DNA from: Marinobacter segnicrescens
GTDB taxonomy: Bacteria; Pseudomonadota; Gammaproteobacteria; Pseudomonadales; Oleiphilaceae
Reading direction: 5' to 3'
Assembly: GCF_900111555.1 (NCBI RefSeq)
Contig: NZ_FOHZ01000005.1
Location: forward strand, 164,054-228,053
DNA length: 64,000 nucleotides
Shown here piece after piece: positions 48,522 to 57,502 of the stretch; position 1 is the first letter of the stretch, and each line of letters opens with the position of its first letter. Under the pieces are notes generated by a model, which saw only the letters and a program-made list of their open reading frames with translations, did no database searches and was not told the origin of the DNA. A program made the translations under genes and the position numbers.

Positions 48522-48552
48522 CAGGCGCTTCCCCGGAGAAGGGAAGCGCCTG
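48522..48552. terminator. 12-bp perfect hairpin between convergent genes
   Basis: CAGGCGCTTCCC / GGGAAGCGCCTG with a 7-base loop lies between the channel stop (48516) and the sirB-like stop (48562). It has no T-run but sits where a bidirectional terminator is expected. Confidence 0.6.
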
Positions 48553-48561
48553 GCCCAGAAA

Positions 48562-48936
48562 TCAGAAAGGCACGGCCTTGGACATGGCCAGATGGAAAAT
48601 CAGTCCAATCTGCAGATAAGCCACGACAGCAGCCACTACCCGCACCGGCACACTGAATTTAGACTTGATGGCGAACACACCAGCGACGATATAACCAATC
48701 AGCAGGAACACCTTCCAGGTCAGCCAGTCATTGACGAACGGCATCCACGGTGTGACAAACAACAGGCTGATGGCCGCCACCAGCAGAACCGTGTCGTTGG
48801 CATGGGGGATCCAGCGCAGTGGCGTTGCCCGCCATCCCGGCTTGCCCACCAGGTCCAGCAACAGACGCAGGGAAAACAGCACAACCGTGAGGTAGGCGGT
48901 GGTCATATGAAGGTGTTTGAGTATTACGTACGCCAT
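48562..48936 (-). CDS. SirB2 family membrane protein
   Basis: 124 aa from the ATG at 48936 (MAYVILKHLHM) with AAGGA upstream. Four membrane segments are seen, with HMTTAYLTVVLFSLRLLLDL and RWIPHANDTVLLVAAISLLF, the SirB motifs including conserved His. Function is unknown. It is divergent from the second nnrS across 134 bases. Confidence 0.88.
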   Translation of the reverse strand: MAYVILKHLHMTTAYLTVVLFSLRLLLDLVGKPGWRATPLRWIPHANDTVLLVAAISLLFVTPWMPFVNDWLTWKVFLLIGYIVAGVFAIKSKFSVPVRVVAAVVAYLQIGLIFHLAMSKAVPF

Positions 48937-49070
48937 GTTTTCCTTTCCGATCCAGTGTGTTGGCCGCATTGTACGTGATACCGGCAACGATTACCTCCAA
49001 GCGGGTATAGTCACCGCAATGGCTCCGCGATAATATATACGCACGATACATGTTAAAGCGGAGGTCCGCC

Positions 49071-50258
49071 ATGCAGGCCATATCCACACCCCACAGCGAG
49101 CGCAGCAGCGCCAGCGTGGCCCAGCTCTTTGCCTACCCTTTCCGCATCTTCTTTCTGTCCCTCACACTGCTGTCGCTGGTGGGCATCCCGCTGTGGGTGC
49201 TACAGGTAACTGGCACCATCCAGCTGCCCCTGGCCATGCCGGGCGTGCTTTGGCACCAGCATGAAATGCTGTTCGGTTTCCTGTCCGCCGCAATTGCCGG
49301 CTTCCTGCTGACCGCGGTGTGTGTCTGGACCGGCACCGAGCGTACCCACGGGATTCGGCTTCTATTGCTCTGGGGTGTCTGGGCGGCCGCCCGGGTATTG
49401 CTGACGGTTGGAGGTGACATGCCTTACTGGCTGGTGCAGGGGGTTAACCTGGCCTTCCTGCCCCTGGTGATGCTGGACGCCGGCTGGCGCATCTGGCATG
49501 CCCGCCAGAAACGGCAGCTGATGATCCTGGTGGTTCTGGGCCTGCTGTGGCTGATGCAGGTGGCGTTTGTAACCCGCCTGGACCCGGTTTACGCCTGGGG
49601 CGCACTGATCATGGGCCTGGCCCTGATCAGCATTATCGGCGGCCGCATCACCCCGGCGTTCACCACCGGCTGGCTCCGCCAGCGCGGGCTGGCAGCAGAT
49701 CGCATCCGCGTTATTCCTGCCCTGGACATAGCCACTGTGTTTGCCATGGTGTTGCTGCTGGCGTCCATGGTAACCGGCTGGTCCATGGTCACTGCGGGAC
49801 TCGCCATTATTGCCGCCATCCTGATGCTCACGCGCCTGTATCACTGGAAAGGCTGGCTGGCCAGGCAGGAACCACTGCTGTGGATTCTGCACCTGTCCAT
49901 CCTCTGGGTGCCGGTTGCCCTGGTCCTGCTGGCAGGGCACCTTGCAGCAGGCTGGCCCGCGTCCGCCTGGACCCACGCCGCGGGTACCGGTGCCATTGCC
50001 TGCCTGATCCTCGGCGTTATCGCACGGGTTTCCCTGGGCCATACCGGCCGGCCGCTGGTGTTGCCACAGGGCATGGTGCTGGCCTTCGTCGCTATCCACC
50101 TGGCAGCTCTGGTACGGGTCATCACTGCGTTTCAGGGGCTGCCCTGGCACCTGGGTATCACCGCCAGCGGACTGCTGTGGGCACTGGCCTACGCAATCTT
50201 CCTTGCCCGCTACACCGGTGTGCTGGCACGTCCCAGGGCTGATGGAAAACCCGGCTGA
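49071..50258 (+). CDS. nnrS: NnrS family protein (second copy)
   Basis: 395 aa from the ATG at 49071 with GGAGG upstream; an ATG at 49050 lacks such a site. LWHQHEMLFGFLSAAIAGFLLTAVCVWTGTE is the NnrS opening with its His pair; GGRITPAFTTGWLR and WTHAAGTGAIACLILGVIARVSLGHTGRPL follow. About twelve helices. It is probably a nitrosative-stress heme-copper membrane protein. GATACAT (49045-49051) upstream resembles part of an NsrR half-site. Confidence 0.93.
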   Translation: MQAISTPHSERSSASVAQLFAYPFRIFFLSLTLLSLVGIPLWVLQVTGTIQLPLAMPGVLWHQHEMLFGFLSAAIAGFLLTAVCVWTGTERTHGIRLLLLWGVWAAARVLLTVGGDMPYWLVQGVNLAFLPLVMLDAGWRIWHARQKRQLMILVVLGLLWLMQVAFVTRLDPVYAWGALIMGLALISIIGGRITPAFTTGWLRQRGLAADRIRVIPALDIATVFAMVLLLASMVTGWSMVTAGLAIIAAILMLTRLYHWKGWLARQEPLLWILHLSILWVPVALVLLAGHLAAGWPASAWTHAAGTGAIACLILGVIARVSLGHTGRPLVLPQGMVLAFVAIHLAALVRVITAFQGLPWHLGITASGLLWALAYAIFLARYTGVLARPRADGKPG

Positions 50259-50447
50259 ACGCACGCCAACTGCCCTCGACTAAGATTCCTTTTAGCCTGC
50301 GTCATTTACCTCCAGAGCCCCCAACCACGGGCCCTGGAGGACACTCCAGCAACCAGCAGTCAAAAAACTACAACCATCGGTCAATAGATTTTTCCTGTGT
50401 AACCGGTAAAGTGTGGGTTACAGTCAGAAACGGAAACACCTGCACCC

Positions 50448-50957
50448 ATGAAGCCAGACCATTTTGATAAAGCCGACCTGATCGAATGTGGCCATGGCCG
50501 CCTGTTCGAAGGTGACATGCGCCTGCCCATCGACGAAATGCTGATGGTGGACCGCATTACCCACATTAACGACAGTGATGGCGCCTACGGCAAGGGCAGC
50601 CTGATTGCCGAGCTCGACATCAATCCCGACCTGTGGTTCTTCAAGGTCCACTTTCAAGGTGACCCGGTGATGCCCGGGTGCCTGGGCCTCGATGCCATGT
50701 GGCAACTGGTTGGTTTCTTCCTTGCCTGGTCCGGTGGCCAGGGCAAGGGACGGGCCCTGGGAGCAGGAGAGGTCAAATTCTTTGGCCAGGTGCTGCCAGA
50801 GAACAAGCTGGTCCGGTATCATCTGGATATCAAGCGAATGGTCAATCGCAAACTGACCATGGCAATTGCCGATGCCCGCATGGAAGTCGACGGCCGTGAG
50901 ATTTACACAGCCAAGGACCTGCGGGTTGGCCTGTTCACCTCAACAGACGATTTTTAG
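50448..50957 (+). CDS. fabA: 3-hydroxydecanoyl-ACP dehydratase/isomerase
   Basis: 169 aa hot-dog enzyme that makes the cis double bond in unsaturated fatty acid synthesis. Catalytic His68 ([11 protein letters not shown]) and Asp82 (LGLDAMWQL) are in the places expected from E. coli His70/Asp84. It lies 11 bases before fabB, the usual operon in gammaproteobacteria. Confidence 0.97.
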   Translation: MKPDHFDKADLIECGHGRLFEGDMRLPIDEMLMVDRITHINDSDGAYGKGSLIAELDINPDLWFFKVHFQGDPVMPGCLGLDAMWQLVGFFLAWSGGQGKGRALGAGEVKFFGQVLPENKLVRYHLDIKRMVNRKLTMAIADARMEVDGREIYTAKDLRVGLFTSTDDF

Positions 50958-50968
50958 GAGCCCGGACC

Positions 50969-52183
50969 ATGCGTCGAGTTGTCATTACCGGAATGGGCAT
51001 TATTTCCAGCCTCGGTAACAGCAAAGAAGAAGTCACCCAATCACTGCGGGACGTCAAATCCGGCATCCATTTCAGCCAGGAAGCCGCGGACAATGGCCTG
51101 CGCAGCCACATCTGCGGCAATATCGATATCGACTACAAGTCGCTGATCGACCGCAAACTGCTGCGCTTCATGTGTCCGGCTTCCGCCTATGCCTACCTGG
51201 CCATGAAAGAAGCCATCGAGCAGTCTGGCCTGACTGATGAGCAGATCCGTGACAACAACACGGGCATCATCATGGGGACTGGCGGTGCGTCCACCCTGGA
51301 ATTGATGGACTCCATTGATACCCATCGTGAGAAAGGTATTCGTCGTGTGGGCCCGTACCGGGTACCCCGCACCATGGGCAGCGCCATCAACGCGTCCCTG
51401 TCCACCGCTTTCGGCATCACTGGTGTCAACTACAGCATCACGTCAGCCTGTGCCACCAGCGCCCACTGCATCGGCCACTCCGCGGACCTGATCGCCATGG
51501 GTCGCCAGGACATCATGTTCGCCGGCGGCGGTGACGACGTCCACTGGAGCCTGAGCCTGCTGTTCGACGCCATGGGCGCGCTGTCTACCAAGTACAACGA
51601 CACTCCGGAAAAGGCTTCCCGTACCTACGACGCCAACCGTGACGGTTTCGTGATCTCCGGCGGCGGCGGCGTGGTGGTCCTGGAAGAACTGGAGCACGCC
51701 AAGGCCCGCGGCGCCAACATCATCGCCGAACTGGTGGGCTTCGGTGCCACCTCCGACGGTGCTGACATGGTCGCGCCCAGCGGTGAAGGCGCGGTGCGCT
51801 GCATGCAGCAGGCCCTGAAGAACGTGGATGGCGAGATTTCCTACATCAACACCCACGGTACCTCCACCCCGGCCGGTGACATCACGGAACTCAAGGCGGT
51901 GAAGAACGTATTCGGTGACAAGATCCCGCCCCTGGGCTCCACCAAGCCCCTGACCGGTCACGCACTGGGTGCAGCTGGTGTTCACGAGGCGATCTACAGC
52001 CTGCTGATGCAGCAGAACAACTTCATCACCCCGTCTGCCAACATCGAGGAACTGGATGAAGGCGCGGAGGGTTACCCCATCGTCCGCGAGGTCCAGAACA
52101 CCGAGATTCCGCTGGTAATGAGTAACAGCTTTGGCTTCGGCGGCACCAACGCCTCTCTGGTATTCAAGAAATATCAGGGCTGA
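50969..52183 (+). CDS. fabB: 3-oxoacyl-ACP synthase I
   Basis: 404 aa condensing enzyme. Cys161 in [11 protein letters not shown] is the acyl-binding nucleophile, and [11 protein letters not shown] and GHALGAAG bear the two catalytic His. FabB elongates the unsaturated intermediate made by FabA. RBS AGGAG lies before the ATG. A hairpin follows the stop. Confidence 0.97.
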   Translation: MRRVVITGMGIISSLGNSKEEVTQSLRDVKSGIHFSQEAADNGLRSHICGNIDIDYKSLIDRKLLRFMCPASAYAYLAMKEAIEQSGLTDEQIRDNNTGIIMGTGGASTLELMDSIDTHREKGIRRVGPYRVPRTMGSAINASLSTAFGITGVNYSITSACATSAHCIGHSADLIAMGRQDIMFAGGGDDVHWSLSLLFDAMGALSTKYNDTPEKASRTYDANRDGFVISGGGGVVVLEELEHAKARGANIIAELVGFGATSDGADMVAPSGEGAVRCMQQALKNVDGEISYINTHGTSTPAGDITELKAVKNVFGDKIPPLGSTKPLTGHALGAAGVHEAIYSLLMQQNNFITPSANIEELDEGAEGYPIVREVQNTEIPLVMSNSFGFGGTNASLVFKKYQG

Positions 52184-52187
52184 CCCT

Positions 52188-52210
52188 GGCTGGGGCCTCG
52201 TTCCCCAGCC
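52188..52210 (+). terminator. Hairpin after fabB
   Basis: GGCTGGGG-CCTCGTT-CCCCAGCC begins 4 bases after the fabB stop; a short T-rich stretch comes only 7 bases later. Confidence 0.6.
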
Positions 52211-52247
52211 CTGCTGGTTTGGTGCCAGGAGCGCCAGGCCGGTGACA

Positions 52248-52326
52248 TTTTTCCGGACACGCCCCGCAAGTACGTCCATGTAGGGCTCGACGGCAGCCAT
52301 CCCTGGCTGCCGACGGTCCGGAAAAA
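52248..52326 (+). repeat. Palindromic intergenic repeat, copy A
   Basis: About 79 bases. The outer arms TTTTTCCGGA and TCCGGAAAAA pair. Inside are GACACGCC, then GTAGGGCTCGAC and an inner hairpin GGCAGCCA-TCCC-TGGCTGCC. It shares the layout and several words with copies B and C. Confidence 0.8.
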
Positions 52327-52516
52327 CATCCCCAACCCGACGCTCGCGATCTTCACAGATATCGCTACAACCCAATCTCTAGCCCCCGAAACCCAGCTTT
52401 TATCACCCTTTTGGCGTTCTGAGTGCTAATGGAAACACCTCGTTACAGGTCAAGGGGAGTCAGACCGAGCGACATTATTTCGGGTAGCACTTTCGATGAA
52501 GGGCGGTCGACCTGGG

Positions 52517-52602
52517 GAGACTTTTCTGGACCGTCGAAAACCAGGGATGGTTTTCGTCGAGCCCTACAGGGATGTACTCGCGGGCGTGTCCAGAAAAGTC
52601 TC
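52517..52602 (-). repeat. Palindromic intergenic repeat, copy B (inverted to A)
   Basis: About 86 bases. Outer arms GAGACTTTTCTGGAC and GTCCAGAAAAGTCTC pair perfectly. The inner hairpin is GAAAACCA-GGGA-TGGTTTTC, followed by GTCGAGCCCTAC, the reverse complement of the matching word in copy A. Confidence 0.8.
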
Positions 52603-52666
52603 ACCGGGTTGGGCGCCCCGCCCCGGGGCCACATTCATTCCACCGCCAATGGGCAATAATCAAAAC

Positions 52667-53173
52667 TCAGCAGGCCGCCCGAAACTCAGCCGGCGACTTC
52701 CCCATCCAGCGCTTGAATGCCCGACTGAATGCACTCAGTTCCGAAAAGCCGAGCAACTCCGCTACCTCCGACAAGGTCCGGTCACGGTCATTCATATAGT
52801 TGAGCGCCTGCTCCCGCCGCACATCCTCCAGCAGGCCTGCAAACGTCAGGTTCTCTTCCTTGAGCTTCTTGTAGAGCGTGTGCCGGCTCATATTCAGCTC
52901 CGCTGCCACCTCTTCCACCTTTACCTTGCCCCTGGCCAGGTGCCGCGCAATCAGCGGACGTACCTGCCGGCTGAACGTAATCGACGGCAAAATCCGCGTC
53001 TGGATCAGTTGCCACAAACGTTGCATCTGTGAGGGTGACAGCCGGGACTCGGGCTCCTCCAGCTCATCCGCCGACAATCCCGCATAGCGGGCAAGCTCCC
53101 CCCGGGAAAAGCCTGACGACTGAAGAAACTGAACCATGGCGACCACCAACGTCCCCAAAGCATCCGATTTCAT
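52667..53173 (-). CDS. AraC-family transcriptional regulator with short N-terminus
   Basis: 168 aa from the ATG at 53173 (MKSDALGTLVVAM), with AGAGGGG 11 bases before; the frame opens further upstream but without a good site. Residues 65-168 form the two AraC HTHs (VEEVAAELNMSRHTLYKKLKEE and LSEVAELLGFSELSAFSRAFKRW). The N-terminal part is too short for a cupin. It is divergent from trhP, with a dyad between. The effector is unknown. Confidence 0.85.
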   Translation of the reverse strand: MKSDALGTLVVAMVQFLQSSGFSRGELARYAGLSADELEEPESRLSPSQMQRLWQLIQTRILPSITFSRQVRPLIARHLARGKVKVEEVAAELNMSRHTLYKKLKEENLTFAGLLEDVRREQALNYMNDRDRTLSEVAELLGFSELSAFSRAFKRWMGKSPAEFRAAC

Positions 53174-53212
53174 GAGCTGGAAACCCCTCTGTCTCTGTTG
53201 AGTAACTGACAT

Positions 53213-53240
53213 TTTTGAGCGTACAGATGTTAGCTCAAAA
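53213..53240. promoter_or_regulatory. Dyad TTTTGAGC-N12-GCTCAAAA between araC and trhP
   Basis: A perfect 8-bp inverted repeat with a 12-base spacer (20 bases centre to centre, about two helical turns) lies 39 bases upstream of the AraC-type start. It is a candidate operator for autoregulation. Confidence 0.5.
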
Positions 53241-53333
53241 TTGTGAGGATGAACATTGAGTCGCGTCAATGCATCGTCCCCGCCTCTGCGGCAAACTGCA
53301 CGCCCAACTGCAGAATCCCGGAAGTTTCAGTCC

Positions 53334-54644
53334 ATGCATCAGCCAGAGCTCCTTGCCCCCGCAGGCACCCTTGACCATCTCCACGTTGCCCTTGCCTATG
53401 GCGCCGACGCCGTCTACGCCGGCCAGCCGCGCTATTCACTCAGGGTGCGCAACAACAGTTTCAAGGATGTAACAGCCCTGGCCCAGGGCATTGAAGAAAC
53501 CCACCGCCAGGGGAAGCAGTTCTACCTGGTATCCAATATTTCGCCCCATAACAACAAGGTACGTTCTTACCTGCGGGACCTGGAGCCGGTAATCGAGCTG
53601 CAGCCGGACGCGCTGATCATGTCCGACCCGGGGCTGATCATGCTGGTGCGGGAGCGCTGGCCGGACCAGCCCATTCACCTGTCGGTGCAGGCCAACGCGG
53701 TAAACTGGGCGACTGTGGAGTTCTGGCGACGGCAGGGAATCAGCCGGGTCATCCTGTCCCGTGAGCTGGCACTGGACGAAATCCGCGAGATTCGCGAGCA
53801 GGTGCCAACCATGGAGCTGGAAGTTTTCGTCCACGGCGCCCTGTGCATGGCCTACTCTGGCCGCTGCCTGTTATCCGGCTATATGAACCACCGGGACGCC
53901 AACCAGGGCGCCTGCACCAACGCCTGCCGCTGGAACTACAAGCCGGTACAGCATGATCACGACCAGACGGGAGACCTGATCGCCACCTCCGCCGATAGCG
54001 TGGAGCAGGTTGAGCCAAAGGAAATCCTGCTGGAAGAGCCCAACCGTCCCGGTGGATTTATCCCCGCCTACGAGGACGAGCACGGCACCTATATCATGAA
54101 CTCGAAGGACCTCCGGGCCGTACAGCATGTCGCCGAGCTGGTGAAAATGGGGGTTCACTCCCTGAAAATAGAGGGCCGCACCAAGAGTACCTACTACGTG
54201 GCGCGCACAACCGGCGTCTACCGCAGGGCCATTGACGAGGCGGTTGCCGGCAAGCCCTTTGACATGGCGATGATGGATGAGCTGGAAGCGCTCTCGAACC
54301 GGGGTTACACAGAAGGTTTCCTGCGTCGGCATGTTCCCCAGGAATACCAGACCTACGAACAGGGCTCGTCCTATCTGGGCACCCAGCAGGTGGTCGGCAC
54401 CATCAGCGCACGTGAGGGCCAGTGGCTGACGGTGGAGGTAAAAAACCAGTTCCGCCCGGGAGACCAGCTTGAGCTGATCACCCCCGCAGGGAACGTGCGA
54501 CTGACCACCGACAGGATGGAAACCACTGAGGGCCAGCCCCTCGAACGGGCGCCCGGCAGTGGCTACCGTGTCCGGATTCCGGTATCCGCCGCCCTTCCGG
54601 AGAACCTCGGTCACGCCTATCTGACCCGGGTTGATCGTCCGTAG
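53334..54644 (+). CDS. trhP: tRNA uridine(34) hydroxylase TrhP (U32 peptidase family, YegQ)
   Basis: 436 aa from the ATG at 53334. It follows E. coli YegQ almost word for word: PELLAPAGTLDHLHVALAYGADAVYAGQPRYSLRVRNN, SVQANAVNWATVEFWRRQG, VFVHGALCMAYSGRCLLSGY, RDANQGACTNACRW and MGVHSLKIEGRTKS. The Cys residues in these motifs bind an Fe-S cluster. TrhP, with prephenate, forms 5-hydroxyuridine at the wobble base. It lies before the suf operon, which could supply its cluster. Confidence 0.95.
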   Translation: MHQPELLAPAGTLDHLHVALAYGADAVYAGQPRYSLRVRNNSFKDVTALAQGIEETHRQGKQFYLVSNISPHNNKVRSYLRDLEPVIELQPDALIMSDPGLIMLVRERWPDQPIHLSVQANAVNWATVEFWRRQGISRVILSRELALDEIREIREQVPTMELEVFVHGALCMAYSGRCLLSGYMNHRDANQGACTNACRWNYKPVQHDHDQTGDLIATSADSVEQVEPKEILLEEPNRPGGFIPAYEDEHGTYIMNSKDLRAVQHVAELVKMGVHSLKIEGRTKSTYYVARTTGVYRRAIDEAVAGKPFDMAMMDELEALSNRGYTEGFLRRHVPQEYQTYEQGSSYLGTQQVVGTISAREGQWLTVEVKNQFRPGDQLELITPAGNVRLTTDRMETTEGQPLERAPGSGYRVRIPVSAALPENLGHAYLTRVDRP

Positions 54645-54716
54645 AATCCACGAGAAGCCTGCTGAGCGAATGGGTTTTCGCCACGCGGCAAGTGCACTTC
54701 CCCCTATTACCCTGAT

Positions 54717-54746
54717 AACCCCTGTCTTAGTGCCCGGACAGGGGTT
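54717..54746 (+). terminator. 10-bp hairpin after trhP
   Basis: AACCCCTGTC / GACAGGGGTT with a 10-base loop, about 70 bases after the trhP stop; T-run weak. Confidence 0.5.
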
Positions 54747-54775
54747 TGGGGTATAATTCAGCCAGTCACGAAATA

Positions 54776-54808
54776 ATACCTGACTAAAATACTCTGATAT
54801 TGTACAAT
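54776..54808 (+). promoter_or_regulatory. suf promoter overlapped by an IscR type 1-like site
   Basis: -35 CTGACT (54780-54785), 17-base spacer, -10 TACAAT (54803-54808). Bases 54776-54800 fit the IscR type 1 consensus ATASYYGACTRWWW... at all but about three of 25 places. Binding there would block RNA polymerase. Confidence 0.7.
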
Positions 54809-55056
54809 CGGTCATCAGAAATAGCAGGACAGCCTCATCCTGACGCTGCCAACCATTACCGGCGGCCAGTCATCCAACAAGCGATTGCAGGGCGTACTCA
54901 CTGGATGAGCGACCACTGCAACAACCAGCACAGACGCACATGCCTCCCGGTAGCCGGCTGAACCCCGGGCTCCCGGTTGCAGGCAACACATAAGGGCCTC
55001 GCGGCCCACGATGAGAGAATTACGGAGCGAAGAACACGGCGACCACCGACAAAGAG

Positions 55057-56484
55057 GTGAAAGAGCTGATCAAACGGGAATACGAACACGGCTTTGTGAC
55101 CGAAATCGAAACCGATACGTTCGAACCCGGCCTGAACGAAGATGTCATCCGCCGCCTGTCAGAGATTAAACAGGAGCCGGAGTTCATGCTCGAATGGCGC
55201 CTGAAGGCCTACCGTCGCTGGCTGGAGATGGATGACCCCACCTGGGCGCACGTTGACTACCCGCGGGTGGACTACAACGCTATCTCCTACTACTCCGCGC
55301 CCAAGAAGAAAGAGGACATGCCCCAGTCCCTCGATGACGTGGATCCGGAGTTGCTGCGCACCTACGAGAAGCTGGGCATTCCCCTGCACGAGCGGGAGAA
55401 ACTGGCGGGCGTTGCCGTGGATGCAGTTTTCGATTCTGTCTCCATTGGCACGACCTTCAAGGAGCAGCTGGCGGAAGCGGGCGTCATCTTCTGCCCGATT
55501 TCCGAGGCCGTACAGAAGTACCCGGAGCTGGTGGAGAAATATCTCGGTTCGGTGGTCCCGGCGGGGGATAATTTCTTTGCTGCCCTGAACTCCGCAGTCT
55601 TTTCCGACGGTTCCTTTGTCTATATTCCGAAGGGCGTTCGCTGTCCTCTGGAGCTGTCCACCTATTTCCGAATCAACGCAGCCAATACCGGTCAGTTCGA
55701 GCGCACGTTGATCGTTGCCGACGCCGGCAGTTATGTCAGTTACCTTGAGGGCTGTACCGCACCCATGCGGGACGAGAACCAGCTCCACGCTGCGGTGGTT
55801 GAGCTGGTCGCGCTGGACGATGCCCAGATCAAGTACTCCACTGTGCAGAACTGGTACCCCGGTGACGAACACGGCAAGGGCGGTATCTATAACTTTGTGA
55901 CCAAGCGTGGCGCCTGTCAGGGCCGGAACTCGAAGATTTCCTGGACCCAGGTGGAAACCGGTTCTGCGGTCACCTGGAAGTATCCGAGCTGCATCCTGAA
56001 GGGTGACAACAGTGTCGGTGAGTTCTATTCGGTGGCGCTGACCCACAACTATCAGCAGGCCGACACTGGCACCAAGATGATTCACCTGGGCAAGAATACG
56101 ACCAGTACGATTATTTCCAAGGGTATTTCTGCTGGTCGCAGCTCCAATGCTTACCGGGGCCTGGTGAAGTTCCAGCCCGGCGCGGAAAATGCCCGTAACT
56201 TTACCCAGTGTGACTCACTGCTGATCGGTGATCGCTGCGGCGCTCATACGTTCCCGTATATCGAGAGCCGGAACAAGTCGGCCATTGTGGAGCATGAGGC
56301 GACCACCTCGAAGGTGAGTGATGAGCAGATGTTCCTGTGCCGGCAGCGGGGGATTGATCCGGAACAGGCGGTTTCCATGATTGTGAACGGCTTCTGCAAG
56401 GAAGTGTTCAAGGAACTGCCGATGGAGTTTGCGGTTGAGGCTGGCAAGTTGCTTGAGGTCAGCCTTGAGGGGTCTGTTGGCTGA
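55057..56484 (+). CDS. sufB: SufB, Fe-S cluster scaffold subunit
   Basis: 475 aa from the GTG at 55057. The frame is open upstream, and the expected family start ([19 protein letters not shown]) would be the codon at 55036-55038, which is ACG, with GGAG 8 bases before it; either start may be used. SufB of SufBC2D builds Fe-S clusters. [39 protein letters not shown] and [18 protein letters not shown] are typical SufB parts. It heads sufBCDSA-T-E. Confidence 0.95.
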   Translation: MKELIKREYEHGFVTEIETDTFEPGLNEDVIRRLSEIKQEPEFMLEWRLKAYRRWLEMDDPTWAHVDYPRVDYNAISYYSAPKKKEDMPQSLDDVDPELLRTYEKLGIPLHEREKLAGVAVDAVFDSVSIGTTFKEQLAEAGVIFCPISEAVQKYPELVEKYLGSVVPAGDNFFAALNSAVFSDGSFVYIPKGVRCPLELSTYFRINAANTGQFERTLIVADAGSYVSYLEGCTAPMRDENQLHAAVVELVALDDAQIKYSTVQNWYPGDEHGKGGIYNFVTKRGACQGRNSKISWTQVETGSAVTWKYPSCILKGDNSVGEFYSVALTHNYQQADTGTKMIHLGKNTTSTIISKGISAGRSSNAYRGLVKFQPGAENARNFTQCDSLLIGDRCGAHTFPYIESRNKSAIVEHEATTSKVSDEQMFLCRQRGIDPEQAVSMIVNGFCKEVFKELPMEFAVEAGKLLEVSLEGSVG

Positions 56485-56527
56485 CCTTTTTGAATTATTG
56501 TCCGCTGGCCTTGGTGGAAGGCCAGCG

Positions 56528-56623
56528 GGCGGGTAGGGTTTTCCGGGACACGCCGTGAATCCGTCCGTGGAGGCTCTTCAAAAACGTCCATGTTTTTGAA
56601 GGTCCCGGAAAACCCTACCCGCC
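56528..56623 (+). repeat. Palindromic intergenic repeat, copy C, inside the suf operon
   Basis: About 96 bases between sufB and sufC. Outer arms of 21 bases (GGCGGGTAGGG... and its complement) enclose GACACGCC, GTGGAGGCTC and an inner hairpin TTCAAAAACG-TCCATG-TTTTTGAA. It has the same plan as copies A and B. It may modulate the sufB:sufC mRNA ratio. Confidence 0.8.
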
Positions 56624-56719
56624 CCCTGTCCCCGGACCTGCGTATGGCCTGCTCAATACTTGGTGAACCGGGACAGACTCATTGAATTTCGAACGTTTTG
56701 ACTAGAGAGAATCCGACAA

Positions 56720-57487
56720 ATGCTGAGCATCAAGAACCTGCACGCTTCCGTCGAGGGGAAAGAGATCCTCAAGGGCATTAACCTGGAGATCAAGGCCGGT
56801 GAGGTACACGCCATTATGGGGCCGAACGGGTCCGGCAAGAGTACCCTGTCCCAGGTGCTGGCGGGTAACGAGGCATTTGAGGTGACTGAAGGGGAAGTGA
56901 CCTTGAACGGTGAGAACCTGCTGGACCTGGAAACCGAGGAGCGTGCCCGCGAAGGTATTTTCCTGGCGTTCCAGTACCCGGTGGAGATTCCCGGGGTCAG
57001 CAACCTGCAGTTTCTGCGGACCGCTGTTAACGCCATGCGGACTCACCGGGGCGAGCCGGAGATGAACGCAGCCGAGTTCATGAAGCTGGCGAAGGAAGTG
57101 TCCAAACAGGTGGACCTGGATCCGGCGTTCCTCAAGCGCGGGGTTAACGAGGGCTTCTCCGGTGGCGAGAAGAAGCGCAACGAGATCATGCAGGCACTGC
57201 TGCTGCAGCCAAAGCTGGCGATTCTCGATGAGACGGATTCCGGCCTGGATATCGACGCCCTGAAGGTTGTGTCCGACGGCGTGAATGCGCTGCGAGCCAA
57301 AGACCGGGCCATTCTGATGGTGACCCACTACCAGCGCCTGTTGAACCATATTGTGCCCGACTACGTCCACGTACTGGCCGGTGGTCGTATCATCAAGTCC
57401 GGTGGCCGTGAGTTGGCACTGGAACTGGAGGAGCGCGGCTATGGCTGGCTGGGCATCAAAGAAGACGAAGCAGCAGCTGCCAACTGA
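56720..57487 (+). CDS. sufC: SufC, Fe-S assembly ATPase
   Basis: 255 aa ABC-type ATPase. Walker A GPNGSGKST (34-42), signature FSGGEKKRNE, Walker B LAILDETDSGLDIDAL. It binds SufB and SufD and powers cluster assembly. It is set off from sufB by 235 bases that contain repeat C, an unusually wide gap for this operon. Confidence 0.97.
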   Translation: MLSIKNLHASVEGKEILKGINLEIKAGEVHAIMGPNGSGKSTLSQVLAGNEAFEVTEGEVTLNGENLLDLETEERAREGIFLAFQYPVEIPGVSNLQFLRTAVNAMRTHRGEPEMNAAEFMKLAKEVSKQVDLDPAFLKRGVNEGFSGGEKKRNEIMQALLLQPKLAILDETDSGLDIDALKVVSDGVNALRAKDRAILMVTHYQRLLNHIVPDYVHVLAGGRIIKSGGRELALELEERGYGWLGIKEDEAAAAN

Positions 57488-57502
57488 TCGGGAGGTCGTG
57501 GA

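Larger units (their letters stand above)
52184..52666. other. Gene-free region fabB to araC holding two palindromic repeats
   Basis: 483 bases between convergent genes. It contains the fabB hairpin and repeat copies A and B in opposite orientation, with about 190 bases of ordinary-looking DNA between them. I see no credible gene. Confidence 0.7.
54645..55056 (+). other. Gene-free leader between trhP and sufB
   Basis: About 400 bases with a hairpin after trhP, the IscR-type promoter and a 230-base leader before sufB. No regulator gene (iscR/sufR) is present here, although one often sits at this place. The leader shows no riboswitch I can name. Confidence 0.6.
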
